From: a virus
DNA: 20,499 nt
Direction: 5' to 3' (one strand)
Virus record (IMG/VR): IMGVR_UViG_3300020435_000026
Location: 1 to 20,499 of that record
Shown piece after piece: positions 1 through 7,339 of the stretch (the first letter of the stretch is position 1; every line of letters begins with the position of its first letter). Made by a program: the position numbers and the translations under genes. Below the pieces are notes generated by a model. That model saw nothing but the letters and a program-made list of their open reading frames with translations. It was not told the origin of the DNA and did not search any database.

Positions 1-922
1 TGCGGGCCAAGTTGGCACGGGTCATTGATCCGGGCTGCAATGCTCCCGCTACCATCGCCGGACTGTCCAAGCCCATGCGCTGAACTGTGTTGCGGATCAC
101 GTCCATCGGATCACGGGCCGTTCCGCCCGGGCCGTAAAGTCCCATGCCCAACATCATGGTCATCATGTTGGACGACCCCGGTTGGGCCATCGCTCGTATC
201 ATCCTCGTGGCATCTTGAGTGCTATACCCAAAGCCAGAGGCTACCCTAATACCCTCAACCCCCTTAGCCATCTGCGTAGCATTAAGCCCGGTGGTGGCCT
301 GCAAACCAAGCAACGGGGTGATGCCCTCATTACCAATAAGATAATCTGTTAGGGGCTCACGAAAGTTAGCCTGATACTGTAGTTGAGTGCCACCGTACAT
401 CTGACGTAGGAGCATCCCCATACGATCAGAACTAAGGGCGTAACTAGCGTGGCTCTTGATACGAGACTGCGTCCAGCCCATACCCTGTTCAAGGGTCTGT
501 AGACCAAAGTTGATTGCCATACCCGCTGGTGTGGTGGCCTTGTTTATCTCCGTGTTTGCGTTCCTAAGTTGGTTTGAGAACTTAGCCCACATACCACTGC
601 TAGACGCTACGGCAATACCACCAGTACCACCAGCCGGAGTCCTGCCTCCTGTGCCAGAGGCTGGCGGGGGGACTGAGCCTCCACCACCTACGCCACCGCC
701 CGCTTGGGCTATGCCTTGTAGTGTTGTGGTAGTTTGAGCGCCAAGAGCAATCATCTTGGTCAACTCAGTGTTGATGTCCCTCAGAGAGTTCTTTAATCCA
801 CCAAACTCTCGTGTCAGTTTAGACAGGGAATCAATGTCAGTCTTGAAACGCGCCTTTATCGTGGCGAATTCCTTCTGAACCTCGTCTGAGGACTCCCCCA
901 GCGGGCCAGCGCCTTCAGGCAT
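1..922 (-). CDS. Tail tape measure protein, N-terminal part (runs off the window)
   Basis: Open from an ATG at 922 to the window edge, 307 residues visible and no stop, so the C-terminal part is missing. The start follows a GGTGG ribosome site eight bases upstream, and its A is the last base of the previous stop (TAATG). Residues about 12-60 look like a charged coiled coil. Residues about 75-102 are a Gly/Pro/Thr-rich linker. After that come Met-, Gly- and Ala-rich helical stretches. The tape measure sets tail length and is packed inside the tube. No motif proves this. The call rests on position directly after the tail assembly chaperone pair, on the long open frame and on the composition. 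A different large tail protein is possible but less likely. Confidence 0.75.
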   Translation of the reverse strand, partial: MPEGAGPLGESSDEVQKEFATIKARFKTDIDSLSKLTREFGGLKNSLRDINTELTKMIALGAQTTTTLQGIAQAGGGVGGGGSVPPPASGTGGRTPAGGTGGIAVASSSGMWAKFSNQLRNANTEINKATTPAGMAINFGLQTLEQGMGWTQSRIKSHASYALSSDRMGMLLRQMYGGTQLQYQANFREPLTDYLIGNEGITPLLGLQATTGLNATQMAKGVEGIRVASGFGYSTQDATRMIRAMAQPGSSNMMTMMLGMGLYGPGGTARDPMDVIRNTVQRMGLDSPAMVAGALQPGSMTRANLAR

Positions 923-1122
923 TACTTATGCCACCTAGACATATCACTCCAAAACGACCGCTGTCTGACAGACATAGATCGTATGTCCTGTAGGGTGTAA
1001 CCGGGATATGTTTGAGCAATGCTGTCATAATGCCAATATACGTGGTTGATGTTAACCGAATAAAAGGGAGACCCAGTCGAGTACCATAGAAATCTCCTTA
1101 CTACAGTAGGCGCACGGGGCAT
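922..1122 (-). CDS. Overlapping second frame of the tail assembly chaperone
   Basis: A 66-codon frame overlapping the last 71 bases of the zinc-binding chaperone gene, in the +1 (equivalently -2) frame. Its own ATG at 1122 follows AGGAGG at only three bases, rather close. The last 46 codons, beyond a slippery stretch at 1061-1068, contain a Tyr-Thr-Leu-Gln-Asp-Ile-Arg pattern and a Trp near the end. That resembles the C-terminal extension seen in frameshifted tail chaperones of many phages. A shift at Leu264 (CTT to TTT) would give a fused protein of about 310 residues. Tail phages commonly make such a minor fusion in a fixed ratio to help pack the tape measure. Independent translation from 1122 cannot be excluded. 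The stop overlaps the tape measure start as TAATG. Confidence 0.65.
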   Translation of the reverse strand: MPRAPTVVRRFLWYSTGSPFYSVNINHVYWHYDSIAQTYPGYTLQDIRSMSVRQRSFWSDMSRWHK

Positions 1123-1855
1123 TCACCTCCTCTAGCCTCGGGCCGGGTTGGTCTCCAAGCACGGCTTTGACTATCGTCTTACGGTCAGCCAACGACAGCG
1201 CCTTGGCCCACTTTTTCCTAACTAGTAGTGTTCGTTCGTCGTCCCACACAACGCTGTGTACGACTATCTCTGTGTTCTGTACCGCTGGGGTGTCGCCTGA
1301 AGCAGCGATAGCCGAAGCATCCCTGCCCGTTAGGTACTTGACCTTGATAGTATTGCCATTACGTAGAGTTAAAGGACGGGTTTCTCGTGGATCAGACTTG
1401 GGATAGTCCATCTCAAAGTCTGTATCCAGATTTACCCGTACTTCATTTTTCTCGTCACACTTGGGGCAAACAACAGAGAACGTACGTATGTTCCCGTAAG
1501 TTGCACGTATCACCCCCAGAAACAGCAGGTCCCTGTCTCCAATGATGAGGTCGTCCAGAGCGGACGGGGTGTCCGCCACTGTAACATCACCAATGCTTGT
1601 GACCGCACGACGAAGCAAGGCTGAGGTGTAGTCAGCATATGACAGATTGTCTACAGTGGTAAGACGATCCAACTCCTCCTCGTCCTCTCCTGTCATCTCG
1701 GACACTACAGCAGTGTCCTGCCATTCCTCTGTCTCAGGGTTCAACAACCCACACATCAGTTTTACCGTTGTGGGGGCTGGCTTACCTACCTCAGGTGGGT
1801 CATCAGCGATAACCTCGTTGATGACTTCGGCCTGTTCTGCCAAACTTAAACTCAT
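1052..1855 (-). CDS. Tail assembly chaperone, T4 gp26/gp51-like zinc-motif protein
   Basis: 267 residues. The ATG at 1855 follows AGGAGAGATCA, a good ribosome site. Two CxxC pairs, Cys130/Cys133 and Cys248/Cys251, could bind one zinc ion. The first sits in a Val-Cys-Pro-Lys-Cys-Asp-Glu context followed by a Val-Asn-Leu strand, as I recall from the T4 baseplate gp26/gp51 family. In contractile phages of this gene order, proteins of this type lie between the tube and the tape measure and act as tail assembly chaperones. The overlapping downstream frame supports that role here. The N-terminal 60 residues are acidic. If it is instead a baseplate hub assembly factor, the zinc motif would still fit; the position argues for the chaperone. 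Confidence 0.7.
   Translation of the reverse strand: MSLSLAEQAEVINEVIADDPPEVGKPAPTTVKLMCGLLNPETEEWQDTAVVSEMTGEDEEELDRLTTVDNLSYADYTSALLRRAVTSIGDVTVADTPSALDDLIIGDRDLLFLGVIRATYGNIRTFSVVCPKCDEKNEVRVNLDTDFEMDYPKSDPRETRPLTLRNGNTIKVKYLTGRDASAIAASGDTPAVQNTEIVVHSVVWDDERTLLVRKKWAKALSLADRKTIVKAVLGDQPGPRLEEVNAPCAYCSKEISMVLDWVSLLFG
1061..1068 (-). other. Candidate programmed frameshift site
   Basis: On the minus strand this reads CCCTTTTA. In the chaperone frame the codons are TCC CTT TTA. A peptidyl-tRNA on CTT can re-pair with the overlapping TTT after a +1 move, the same CUU-to-UUU slip known from bacterial release factor 2. A -2 move would place CTT on CCC, a poorer pairing. The zero frame ends four codons after CTT, at TAA (1052-1054). 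The shift direction and efficiency are inference. Confidence 0.4.
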
Positions 1856-1901
1856 TGATCTCTCCTACTAGTCTGTTTAATGTCTACGTATTATGTAAGT
1901 G

Positions 1902-2585
1902 TCAGCCGGGTGCTCCCGGTCCCTGTGTGGTACCGCCTGTAATCTCAGCGTTGTCAGCGATGTCATAGCCCCAGAACATCTCAAACCCCTCATGGTGCAA
2001 CTGCAACTGCTGGATCAGAATACCGTTGTCACCAGCGTTGAGATCACTGATAGAGAACGAACCGGGCCATGCGTTGTACAAGTTTACCCGAAGGCGTTTA
2101 GGCATTTTAGGATCAGTGGCGGCTGACGGGTCAACGTCATACTGATACGGGTTTCCCGTGGTACCAGAACTAGTCACTGGATGGTCATACACGACCACAG
2201 AAACGGTACAGCGGTAGTCACTAGCAGCATGGTGGTTGGCGTTACCTAGACCGCCACCCTTTGACCCACCACTGAAGCCGCCCTGCCATGTATGCAGGAA
2301 CTGCTGCCATTGGTACAACTGCTGCTGGTTAGCGAACACACCCCGTGCCAACGACACTGGAGCGAAGTCCGACTGACCTACCATCTTGTGTGGATGGGTG
2401 TTCATCCCACCCTCCCTGTACGGGATTACCTCGTTGGTGACAGCGATACCTGACATCTGAGCAAAGCCCAGTTTGTCAAGACCATCAGCCAACGAATTCA
2501 ACTCGTCATCCTGAGGCCAGATTTTGACCCTGAACTTAAAGTTACGCAGTGGATCTGTGCGTAGTGTTTGTGCGGATACTGTCAT
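1902..2585 (-). CDS. Tail tube protein, T4 gp19 family
   Basis: 227 residues. It has the typical gp19 pattern: Asp-Pro-Leu-Arg-Asn-Phe-Lys-Phe-Arg-Val near the N terminus, a Met-Ser-Gly-Ile strand before Glu-Val-Ile-Pro-Tyr-Arg-Glu-Gly-Gly, then Ser-Leu-Ala-Arg-Gly before a Leu-Tyr-Gln-Trp helix. The C-terminal half has Asn-Ala-Trp-Pro and a Gln-Leu-Gln-Leu-His-His-Glu-Gly strand. These subunits stack as hexameric rings to form the inner tube through which DNA passes. The gene follows the sheath with an 11-base gap, the standard sheath-tube order. A Gly/Ser/His-rich loop near residues 103-118 and a longer C-terminal Gly/Pro tail are slightly unusual. Family assignment is firm. Confidence 0.92.
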   Translation of the reverse strand: MTVSAQTLRTDPLRNFKFRVKIWPQDDELNSLADGLDKLGFAQMSGIAVTNEVIPYREGGMNTHPHKMVGQSDFAPVSLARGVFANQQQLYQWQQFLHTWQGGFSGGSKGGGLGNANHHAASDYRCTVSVVVYDHPVTSSGTTGNPYQYDVDPSAATDPKMPKRLRVNLYNAWPGSFSISDLNAGDNGILIQQLQLHHEGFEMFWGYDIADNAEITGGTTQGPGAPG

Positions 2586-2596
2586 TTACTTACTCC

Positions 2597-4501
2597 TTAA
2601 AGTTTATCTACTGCGTTGGAACCGCCGGTCCATTGACTGACGTTTACGATTACAAACTCGGTCGGGTACAGCAGAGCCAGTCCGACCTCTACGTGAAGTT
2701 CTCCGTTAGCGGCGGTAGAAGAGTTATTGTTAGTACCATCACAGGTCACATAGAATGCCTGAGCGGCGCTACCACCCTTAAGACCACCCTTGCCCCACAA
2801 ACCTCGCAAGAAGTTAGTGACAACCTGATCTACCTTTTCCCTTAGATTGACATCGTTCGGCTCAAACACTGCGAACCTCGTGATCTCCTTCATCTGGGCC
2901 TTCACGTAGTTCAATGTTCTACGAATAGGAATATACCGTTCAGGGGAAGTCTTAGCCAGAGTGCGTGTTCCGTTAATAATCGCTCCTGTACCGGGCACCA
3001 ACCGAATGGGGTTGATGTTTGCGTCGTACAGCGTCCCCTCTTCGGACTCTGTGTAGTTGGCTTTCAAACCAAACACATTGGGAATGTCGTAGTTGAAGCC
3101 AGCCGGGGCCTTGGCAATGGACTGCAACCTTTCAGCCCTCAAGAACACAGCCGCCACTGCCCCGCCCAAAGCATTGGTGCGTAGAGCAGCAGGCCCTGTC
3201 TTAGTTGGGTCTGGTCCAGTTACTGCGGGGTAGTAAACCGCCCCGTAACTGGTGTTGGTGTACGCCGCAACTGCCGTTACAGCCTGAGACGCTGTCGTCG
3301 CTGTTGGGTCAGGATCAATAATGACAAACCCTGTACCCCTATTAGCGGCATAGGACGTGGCGGCGTTGACCTCAGATGATCCGTACACCCCCGGCACGTT
3401 GATGAGCAAGTCACCAGTTACCTGATCCATGTAAGAAATAGCCGTGGTGTAGTCCGATGCCACAACAGCAGTCCCGTCAGAACCCCCCGCAAGCGTGTAG
3501 GTGCCTGCGGTAACCGAAGTGTTGGTAGCCTTAGCAGGCGTAGCAGCAGCAGAACACGTTACGTAGTCGGAGTACGTGTCGAGTAGAGTCTCGATGGACC
3601 TGTTGTGCGTAGAGTCCAAGGACACCTCAGTCCACCGCTCCTTCTCTACCCCGTTCAGTTTGACTACCAGATCGAAGGTTCCGTACGACGTAGCCGTAGC
3701 ACCCTCCAAACCGTCAGTAACCACGGCTGTCAGGTCGCTACCCCACGCTCCGTCGCTCTGTGCGGTGAGAAGGAAGTGGTTAGAGGCAACTCCAGCAGTG
3801 GTTCCCCGGACGTACCCCGTAGCCTTGGCGGACACACCATTGGTGGCCCCGCTAGCCAAGGTGAAGGTAACATCACCAGTGAATGACGTGTTGAACTGCT
3901 CGCCAGAGGCATGATTGTTGGTGACCTGCGCGGACACCGTGATGTACTGCGAACCAGAAACAGCGTTGTTGATAGCCTCTGTAGCAGACCCTGTTGACGT
4001 GGCGTTAGCGAAGGTCAGACCAACGTAGGTCTCCTTGGTGACGCCCTTGTACTTGACCGTCACGTCCAAGAGACCAGTACCACCCCCAGTGGTAGAATCG
4101 CCATTGCTGGAGTTCTTGGTGGCAACAAGAGTAATGTTGTTGCCGTCAGCACCAGCCAACTTAGATGTGGCAGTGAACAGGTTCTTGTCAGTGTCATGGA
4201 GCAGAGCAAGGGATGAGGCTGTATTAGCCACAGCACTTTGGGTCAGTACGCGAGTGATATAACACTCTGTGCCTCCGGTTGAGAAGAACTGGTACACAGA
4301 GTACCCCAGTTCAAATGACGGAGAGATGTCACCAAAGGTGGATATAAATGACCCCCATGATGAAATGAACACGGGCTTGCCTAGGGGGCCCCTGCTACTC
4401 TGCCCCACAAACGAGGCAGTTGTTCGTCCGGGTCGGTTGGTAACGACGGCCTTTAAAGCGGTCTCGTTAACAAAGACTCCGGGTCGGTTATACGTTGGCA
4501 T
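2597..4501 (-). CDS. Contractile tail sheath protein
   Basis: 634 residues. The start Met-Pro-Thr-Tyr-Asn-Arg-Pro-Gly-Val-Phe-Val-Asn-Glu is the classic sheath N terminus, and the ATG follows AAGGAG. The C-terminal third has the conserved sheath core: Asn-Pro-Ile-Arg, a Gly-Thr-Arg-Thr-Leu segment, Tyr-Ile-Pro-Ile-Arg-Arg-Thr, and the Phe-Glu-Pro-Asn-Asp helix region. Sheath subunits surround the tube and contract to drive it through the envelope. The middle holds two similar beta-rich segments, about residues 107-222 and 241-344. Both contain a 'VK-x-x-GV-x-KE' strand, a 'Y-I/V-T-V/C-SA' strand and an ending 'T-F/Y-TLA'. They look like a duplicated surface domain, which explains a length above that of many sheath proteins (about 400-500). 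Confidence 0.95.
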   Translation of the reverse strand: MPTYNRPGVFVNETALKAVVTNRPGRTTASFVGQSSRGPLGKPVFISSWGSFISTFGDISPSFELGYSVYQFFSTGGTECYITRVLTQSAVANTASSLALLHDTDKNLFTATSKLAGADGNNITLVATKNSSNGDSTTGGGTGLLDVTVKYKGVTKETYVGLTFANATSTGSATEAINNAVSGSQYITVSAQVTNNHASGEQFNTSFTGDVTFTLASGATNGVSAKATGYVRGTTAGVASNHFLLTAQSDGAWGSDLTAVVTDGLEGATATSYGTFDLVVKLNGVEKERWTEVSLDSTHNRSIETLLDTYSDYVTCSAAATPAKATNTSVTAGTYTLAGGSDGTAVVASDYTTAISYMDQVTGDLLINVPGVYGSSEVNAATSYAANRGTGFVIIDPDPTATTASQAVTAVAAYTNTSYGAVYYPAVTGPDPTKTGPAALRTNALGGAVAAVFLRAERLQSIAKAPAGFNYDIPNVFGLKANYTESEEGTLYDANINPIRLVPGTGAIINGTRTLAKTSPERYIPIRRTLNYVKAQMKEITRFAVFEPNDVNLREKVDQVVTNFLRGLWGKGGLKGGSAAQAFYVTCDGTNNNSSTAANGELHVEVGLALLYPTEFVIVNVSQWTGGSNAVDKL

Positions 4502-4535
4502 TATGCCTTCTCCTTAATACAGTGGGTTACGAGTT

Positions 4536-5276
4536 TCACGCCAATACATCCAGCGTGAGTTTGTCCTTAAGTGTTGTGCCCCCTGCTGCGTAGCCATCTT
4601 CGGTACGAGCGACCTGATACAATCCAACAAGACTAGTGGCTGGTATCTCTGATGTCACAGATAAAGTATAGACCTTCCTGAATATCCGTTTCTTGAATCC
4701 TGCTTCTTCATCTAGCATGTCAGCAGATCGCCAGTCAAGTAAATCCATGTGCCTACTAGTGTCGTCTATAGGCACGTCAAGGTACCCACGACGAAACGGA
4801 ACTACTCTAGTAAGAATGTGAGCCTGCAAGTAGCGATCATGGATTGCTGACCTAGTGAAGGTCGTCACTTGGTACAGCAGGTCAACCGGTACGTGCTCCA
4901 TGGCACTCAAGAAGGGTGATGACGCTATCCATGAAGTACCAGAGGCCAGCGTACTCACATCATCCGTATGGTCAGGCCAGTACGTAAATGTGTTCGCCTG
5001 ACCATCGGTCGAGTAGTGACCATCGGCCTGTCCTGTAGGAGCAGTACCACGAAATGCGTAGATGCGAGTATCGGAGTGCTGACGGTTAGTAGCGTGGTTT
5101 ATGTCCATCAACTCCAGAGTGATGAATGGGTACCTCTTCTCAGTCTCCCCCTCGGGATACCTGAAGAACACCTGCACGTCACGAGTAGCATCCCGGTCGT
5201 CAGACAACTGGATACCACTGAACTTGGCCTTCAGGGCCTGATCTTCGGCCAGAAGAAAGCCGGAACGGTCAGCCAT
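4536..5276 (-). CDS. Probable tail terminator / neck-region structural protein
   Basis: 246 residues, starting eight bases inside the end of the preceding gene, so the two are probably translationally coupled. Residues 40-60 contain Arg-Tyr-Pro-Phe-Ile-Thr-Leu-Glu-Leu-Met-Asp, a type of strand I associate with tail terminator and tail-completion proteins of long-tailed phages. A Leu-Leu-Tyr-Gln-Val-Thr strand follows in the middle. The position immediately upstream of the sheath is where a tail terminator or sheath-capping protein is expected, capping the tail before it joins the head. I do not recognise a family with certainty. No signal peptide or membrane segment is visible. Confidence 0.5.
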   Translation of the reverse strand: MADRSGFLLAEDQALKAKFSGIQLSDDRDATRDVQVFFRYPEGETEKRYPFITLELMDINHATNRQHSDTRIYAFRGTAPTGQADGHYSTDGQANTFTYWPDHTDDVSTLASGTSWIASSPFLSAMEHVPVDLLYQVTTFTRSAIHDRYLQAHILTRVVPFRRGYLDVPIDDTSRHMDLLDWRSADMLDEEAGFKKRIFRKVYTLSVTSEIPATSLVGLYQVARTEDGYAAGGTTLKDKLTLDVLA

Positions 5277-5769
5277 GTGACACCACCATTTCGCCCATCA
5301 ACCTGTCCGACTCCGCACTAACCTGATTAGTAATGGGGGTGGACTCTCTGTGCAGAGTCCTACGTACGAATCCCTGCATAGGAGTTCCTTCAGCGTCTCC
5401 GTACTCCAAAGCCGTGGCCCTCTCAGACAAGTGAGGAGGAAGACCGTGGAAACCGAACGAAAGCATGTCGCCACCTACGTCGTCCTGTACCACGTCATAG
5501 TACGGGGCCAGTTCAGCGTAGTTTTCGTCCTTAGACAGTGTCTTGCGTACCTGTGTTACATGGCGGTCTAGAACCTCATTGATAGCCAGCGCGGTTACCT
5601 CTGGCAACTGTAGGTACAGCCTGTTTCCATAGGAAACGTGGGCAGGGATACCAGAACTAAACAATCCTATGTACTGCTCACCAGACTCAGCAAACTTAGG
5701 CTGTGCCTTTACAGAAGTAGACTTAGCAGGGGACTCAGGGGCAGCATCTGTAGTTGGCTGTTCAGCCAT
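5269..5769 (-). CDS. Neck/tail-completion region protein, unknown function
   Basis: 167 residues from the ATG at 5769, which has AGGAG five bases upstream. The frame is open further to an ATG at 5868, but that start lacks a ribosome site and overlaps the previous gene, so I prefer 5769. The first 30 residues are Pro/Ala/Ser/Thr-rich and probably flexible. The rest is mixed helix and strand, with a Leu-Tyr-Leu-Gln-Leu-Pro segment and a helix around Ala-Ile-Asn-Glu-Val-Leu-Asp-Arg-His. No catalytic motif is seen. Its place among neck genes suggests a minor virion protein. A weak -10-like TATCAT at 5837-5832 lies upstream, consistent with the shorter start. Confidence 0.6.
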   Translation of the reverse strand: MAEQPTTDAAPESPAKSTSVKAQPKFAESGEQYIGLFSSGIPAHVSYGNRLYLQLPEVTALAINEVLDRHVTQVRKTLSKDENYAELAPYYDVVQDDVGGDMLSFGFHGLPPHLSERATALEYGDAEGTPMQGFVRRTLHRESTPITNQVSAESDRLMGEMVVSHG

Positions 5770-5843
5770 GCGCTCTCCTAGCGTCCTCTGGGCGATTGAG
5801 AGATCCCAACGCTCGTTAGGATCTTGTACTAATGATACACCAT

Positions 5844-6380
5844 TTAGGACGGTAGAGTAGCAGGCCATCCATAGTCTATAGCGGTCACAGACGGGGGCCC
5901 GGGGTCGTTCACGAACTCCTGATCGAGGTACTTCTCGATCCCTTCAAACGTGACCACAACGTCCTCTTGGGCACGTCCTCTCACCCGATAGGCGTTAACA
6001 GAATAGTGCCTACCATCGTAGAAGAACATATCGTTTAGGTGTCCTCGGTACTCCGACACGTTGCTGACACCAGCGTCCCGCATGTCTTTCACAGAGGCTA
6101 CGCCGAACACCACCTGTACCGGGTGGCGACCGTCTGCCGAAGCCCTCTTGGTGTCCTCGGTCTCCTGTATCTGGAGCACCGGAATGAGGACCCCGGTCTG
6201 GTAACGCAGTCCACCAGTGGCTAGTAGGCCCTCGTCGTACACATCGTCATAAAGACTGTCCGTAGCCGCTGTTGAACCGAAGGGCTGCAACTCGTACCAG
6301 ATAATAGTTTCTCCGGTGTCACGATGGTACCGGCGGTAGTTCTCCCACACATGGTCTAGTTCACGCTTTACGTCGACCAC
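5844..6380 (-). CDS. Putative head-tail connector (stopper-like) protein
   Basis: 178 residues with a GTG start that shares one base with the stop of the preceding gene (TAGTG), so coupling is likely. The protein is Tyr/Asp/Val-rich. It has a strand-rich core, a segment Asp-Met-Phe-Phe-Tyr-Asp-Gly-Arg-His-Tyr, and then alternating strands around Val-Val-Val-Thr-Phe-Glu-Gly. Small beta-rich proteins at this position, after capsid and before sheath, usually close the portal channel or join the head to the tail. That role is inferred from place and size. No recognised motif decides it. Confidence 0.5.
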   Translation of the reverse strand: MVDVKRELDHVWENYRRYHRDTGETIIWYELQPFGSTAATDSLYDDVYDEGLLATGGLRYQTGVLIPVLQIQETEDTKRASADGRHPVQVVFGVASVKDMRDAGVSNVSEYRGHLNDMFFYDGRHYSVNAYRVRGRAQEDVVVTFEGIEKYLDQEFVNDPGPPSVTAIDYGWPATLPS

Positions 6381-7177
6381 TAGAGATACCTAACGCCTGA
6401 AACATACCCTTCAGGAGGATCACCGTCGATGAACACGTCGGTACGTAGGTCATCCTGCTCCTCAGCAATGGTGATCTCTCCATCGTCAATCGGTGAGTAG
6501 ATCCGCTCAATCGGGCCGTAGTCGCCCAACTCACGAGACTTCTGTACCGGCACCAGTCGGTTGGTGGTGCGGGAGGTGCGCCGCAGGTTAAAGACCTCGA
6601 TGCGGTCCAGACCAATGTTGAGGGCACGGGCCTTCTTCTCGTACTCTGCGGTCCAGTGCTGTAGGAGTTGCTGGATCATGCGGAAGCGTTGAGAGGCAGG
6701 GATGTGGACGGCCTCGGACGTGGTGATGTCGATGTCCCTGCTGTACTCGGTCATCAGTCCCCAGAGAGATTCGATCATGGCGTCAATGCCAATAACGTCC
6801 TTGACCACTGCTGTCAACTGTTCCTTGTCCATGTCCAGATTGTGCATGTGTTGGTTCAGGGCCAGCGTGGCGTAGAACGTCAGGTCTGCCGGAAGGAGCC
6901 ACTCAAAGTAGTAGCCCTCTACAAGAACTTTAGTTCCCGAACTAGGCGTCGTAGCCAGACGTAGAAGGCCGTTCCTGTCATCAAGAGAAAACTGGCTAGT
7001 AGTAAGTTGCGTTGTCGTCCCACCGGCATAAGTTGCCACCCATAGTTTAGTTGAATCAATGTTTAGGTGACCTAGGTCAAAGGTACGGCCCGTAGCGTCA
7101 AAGTCCAACTGGAAGAACCGTGGGAAGTCCCGCAGGTAGTTCCTAGCAGTGGTCTCAACGTCAGTCAGCGCAGCCAT
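6380..7177 (-). CDS. Putative head-to-tail adaptor / neck structural protein
   Basis: 265 residues. Residues 1-20 form a short helix with Tyr-Leu-Arg-Asp-Phe-Pro. Residues about 30-95 look beta-rich, with a Ser-Leu-Asp-Asp-Arg-Asn-Gly-Leu-Leu-Arg-Leu turn. Residues 95-200 are helical, and the rest is an acidic tail with many Asp and Glu. I recall similar layouts from structural proteins near the head-tail joining genes of actinophages, but I cannot name a family. The ribosome site is weak. The previous small gene ends 15 bases upstream, so translation may depend on coupling. Confidence 0.5.
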   Translation of the reverse strand: MAALTDVETTARNYLRDFPRFFQLDFDATGRTFDLGHLNIDSTKLWVATYAGGTTTQLTTSQFSLDDRNGLLRLATTPSSGTKVLVEGYYFEWLLPADLTFYATLALNQHMHNLDMDKEQLTAVVKDVIGIDAMIESLWGLMTEYSRDIDITTSEAVHIPASQRFRMIQQLLQHWTAEYEKKARALNIGLDRIEVFNLRRTSRTTNRLVPVQKSRELGDYGPIERIYSPIDDGEITIAEEQDDLRTDVFIDGDPPEGYVSGVRYL

Positions 7178-7192
7178 AGCACCATTGTACTA

Positions 7193-7339
7193 CTAACTGG
7201 ATGAGTCTGGGCCGGGGATAGAGTCCTGTCCGGGTTGATTTACAGCGGGAAACTCGTCCCGTAACCTGCTGGGGGTGACCCTGCGAACAAGGATAATGTT
7301 AGTGGAGGCTTCTGCCGTGGGCTGGGGCAGATCAGCCAT
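7193..7339 (-). CDS. Small 48-aa protein between fibre and neck genes
   Basis: A short frame from an ATG at 7339 to TAG at 7193-7195. Its start overlaps the end of the fibre gene by eight bases, with the junction AATGGCTGA, the same kind of overlap as between the 167-aa and 246-aa genes. The peptide starts Met-Ala-Asp-Leu-Pro-Gln-Pro, has a central Ile-Ile-Leu-Val-Arg-Arg-Val strand and ends in a Pro/Ser/Asp-rich tail. No function is recognised. It fills the gap between two clear genes exactly, which is the main argument that it is real. Confidence 0.5.
   Translation of the reverse strand: MADLPQPTAEASTNIILVRRVTPSRLRDEFPAVNQPGQDSIPGPDSSS

Noticed and set aside
5770-5868. Longer N terminus for the 167-aa neck protein
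   Set aside because: The upstream ATG lacks a ribosome site and overlaps the previous gene, while the internal ATG at 5769 has AGGAG at ideal spacing.
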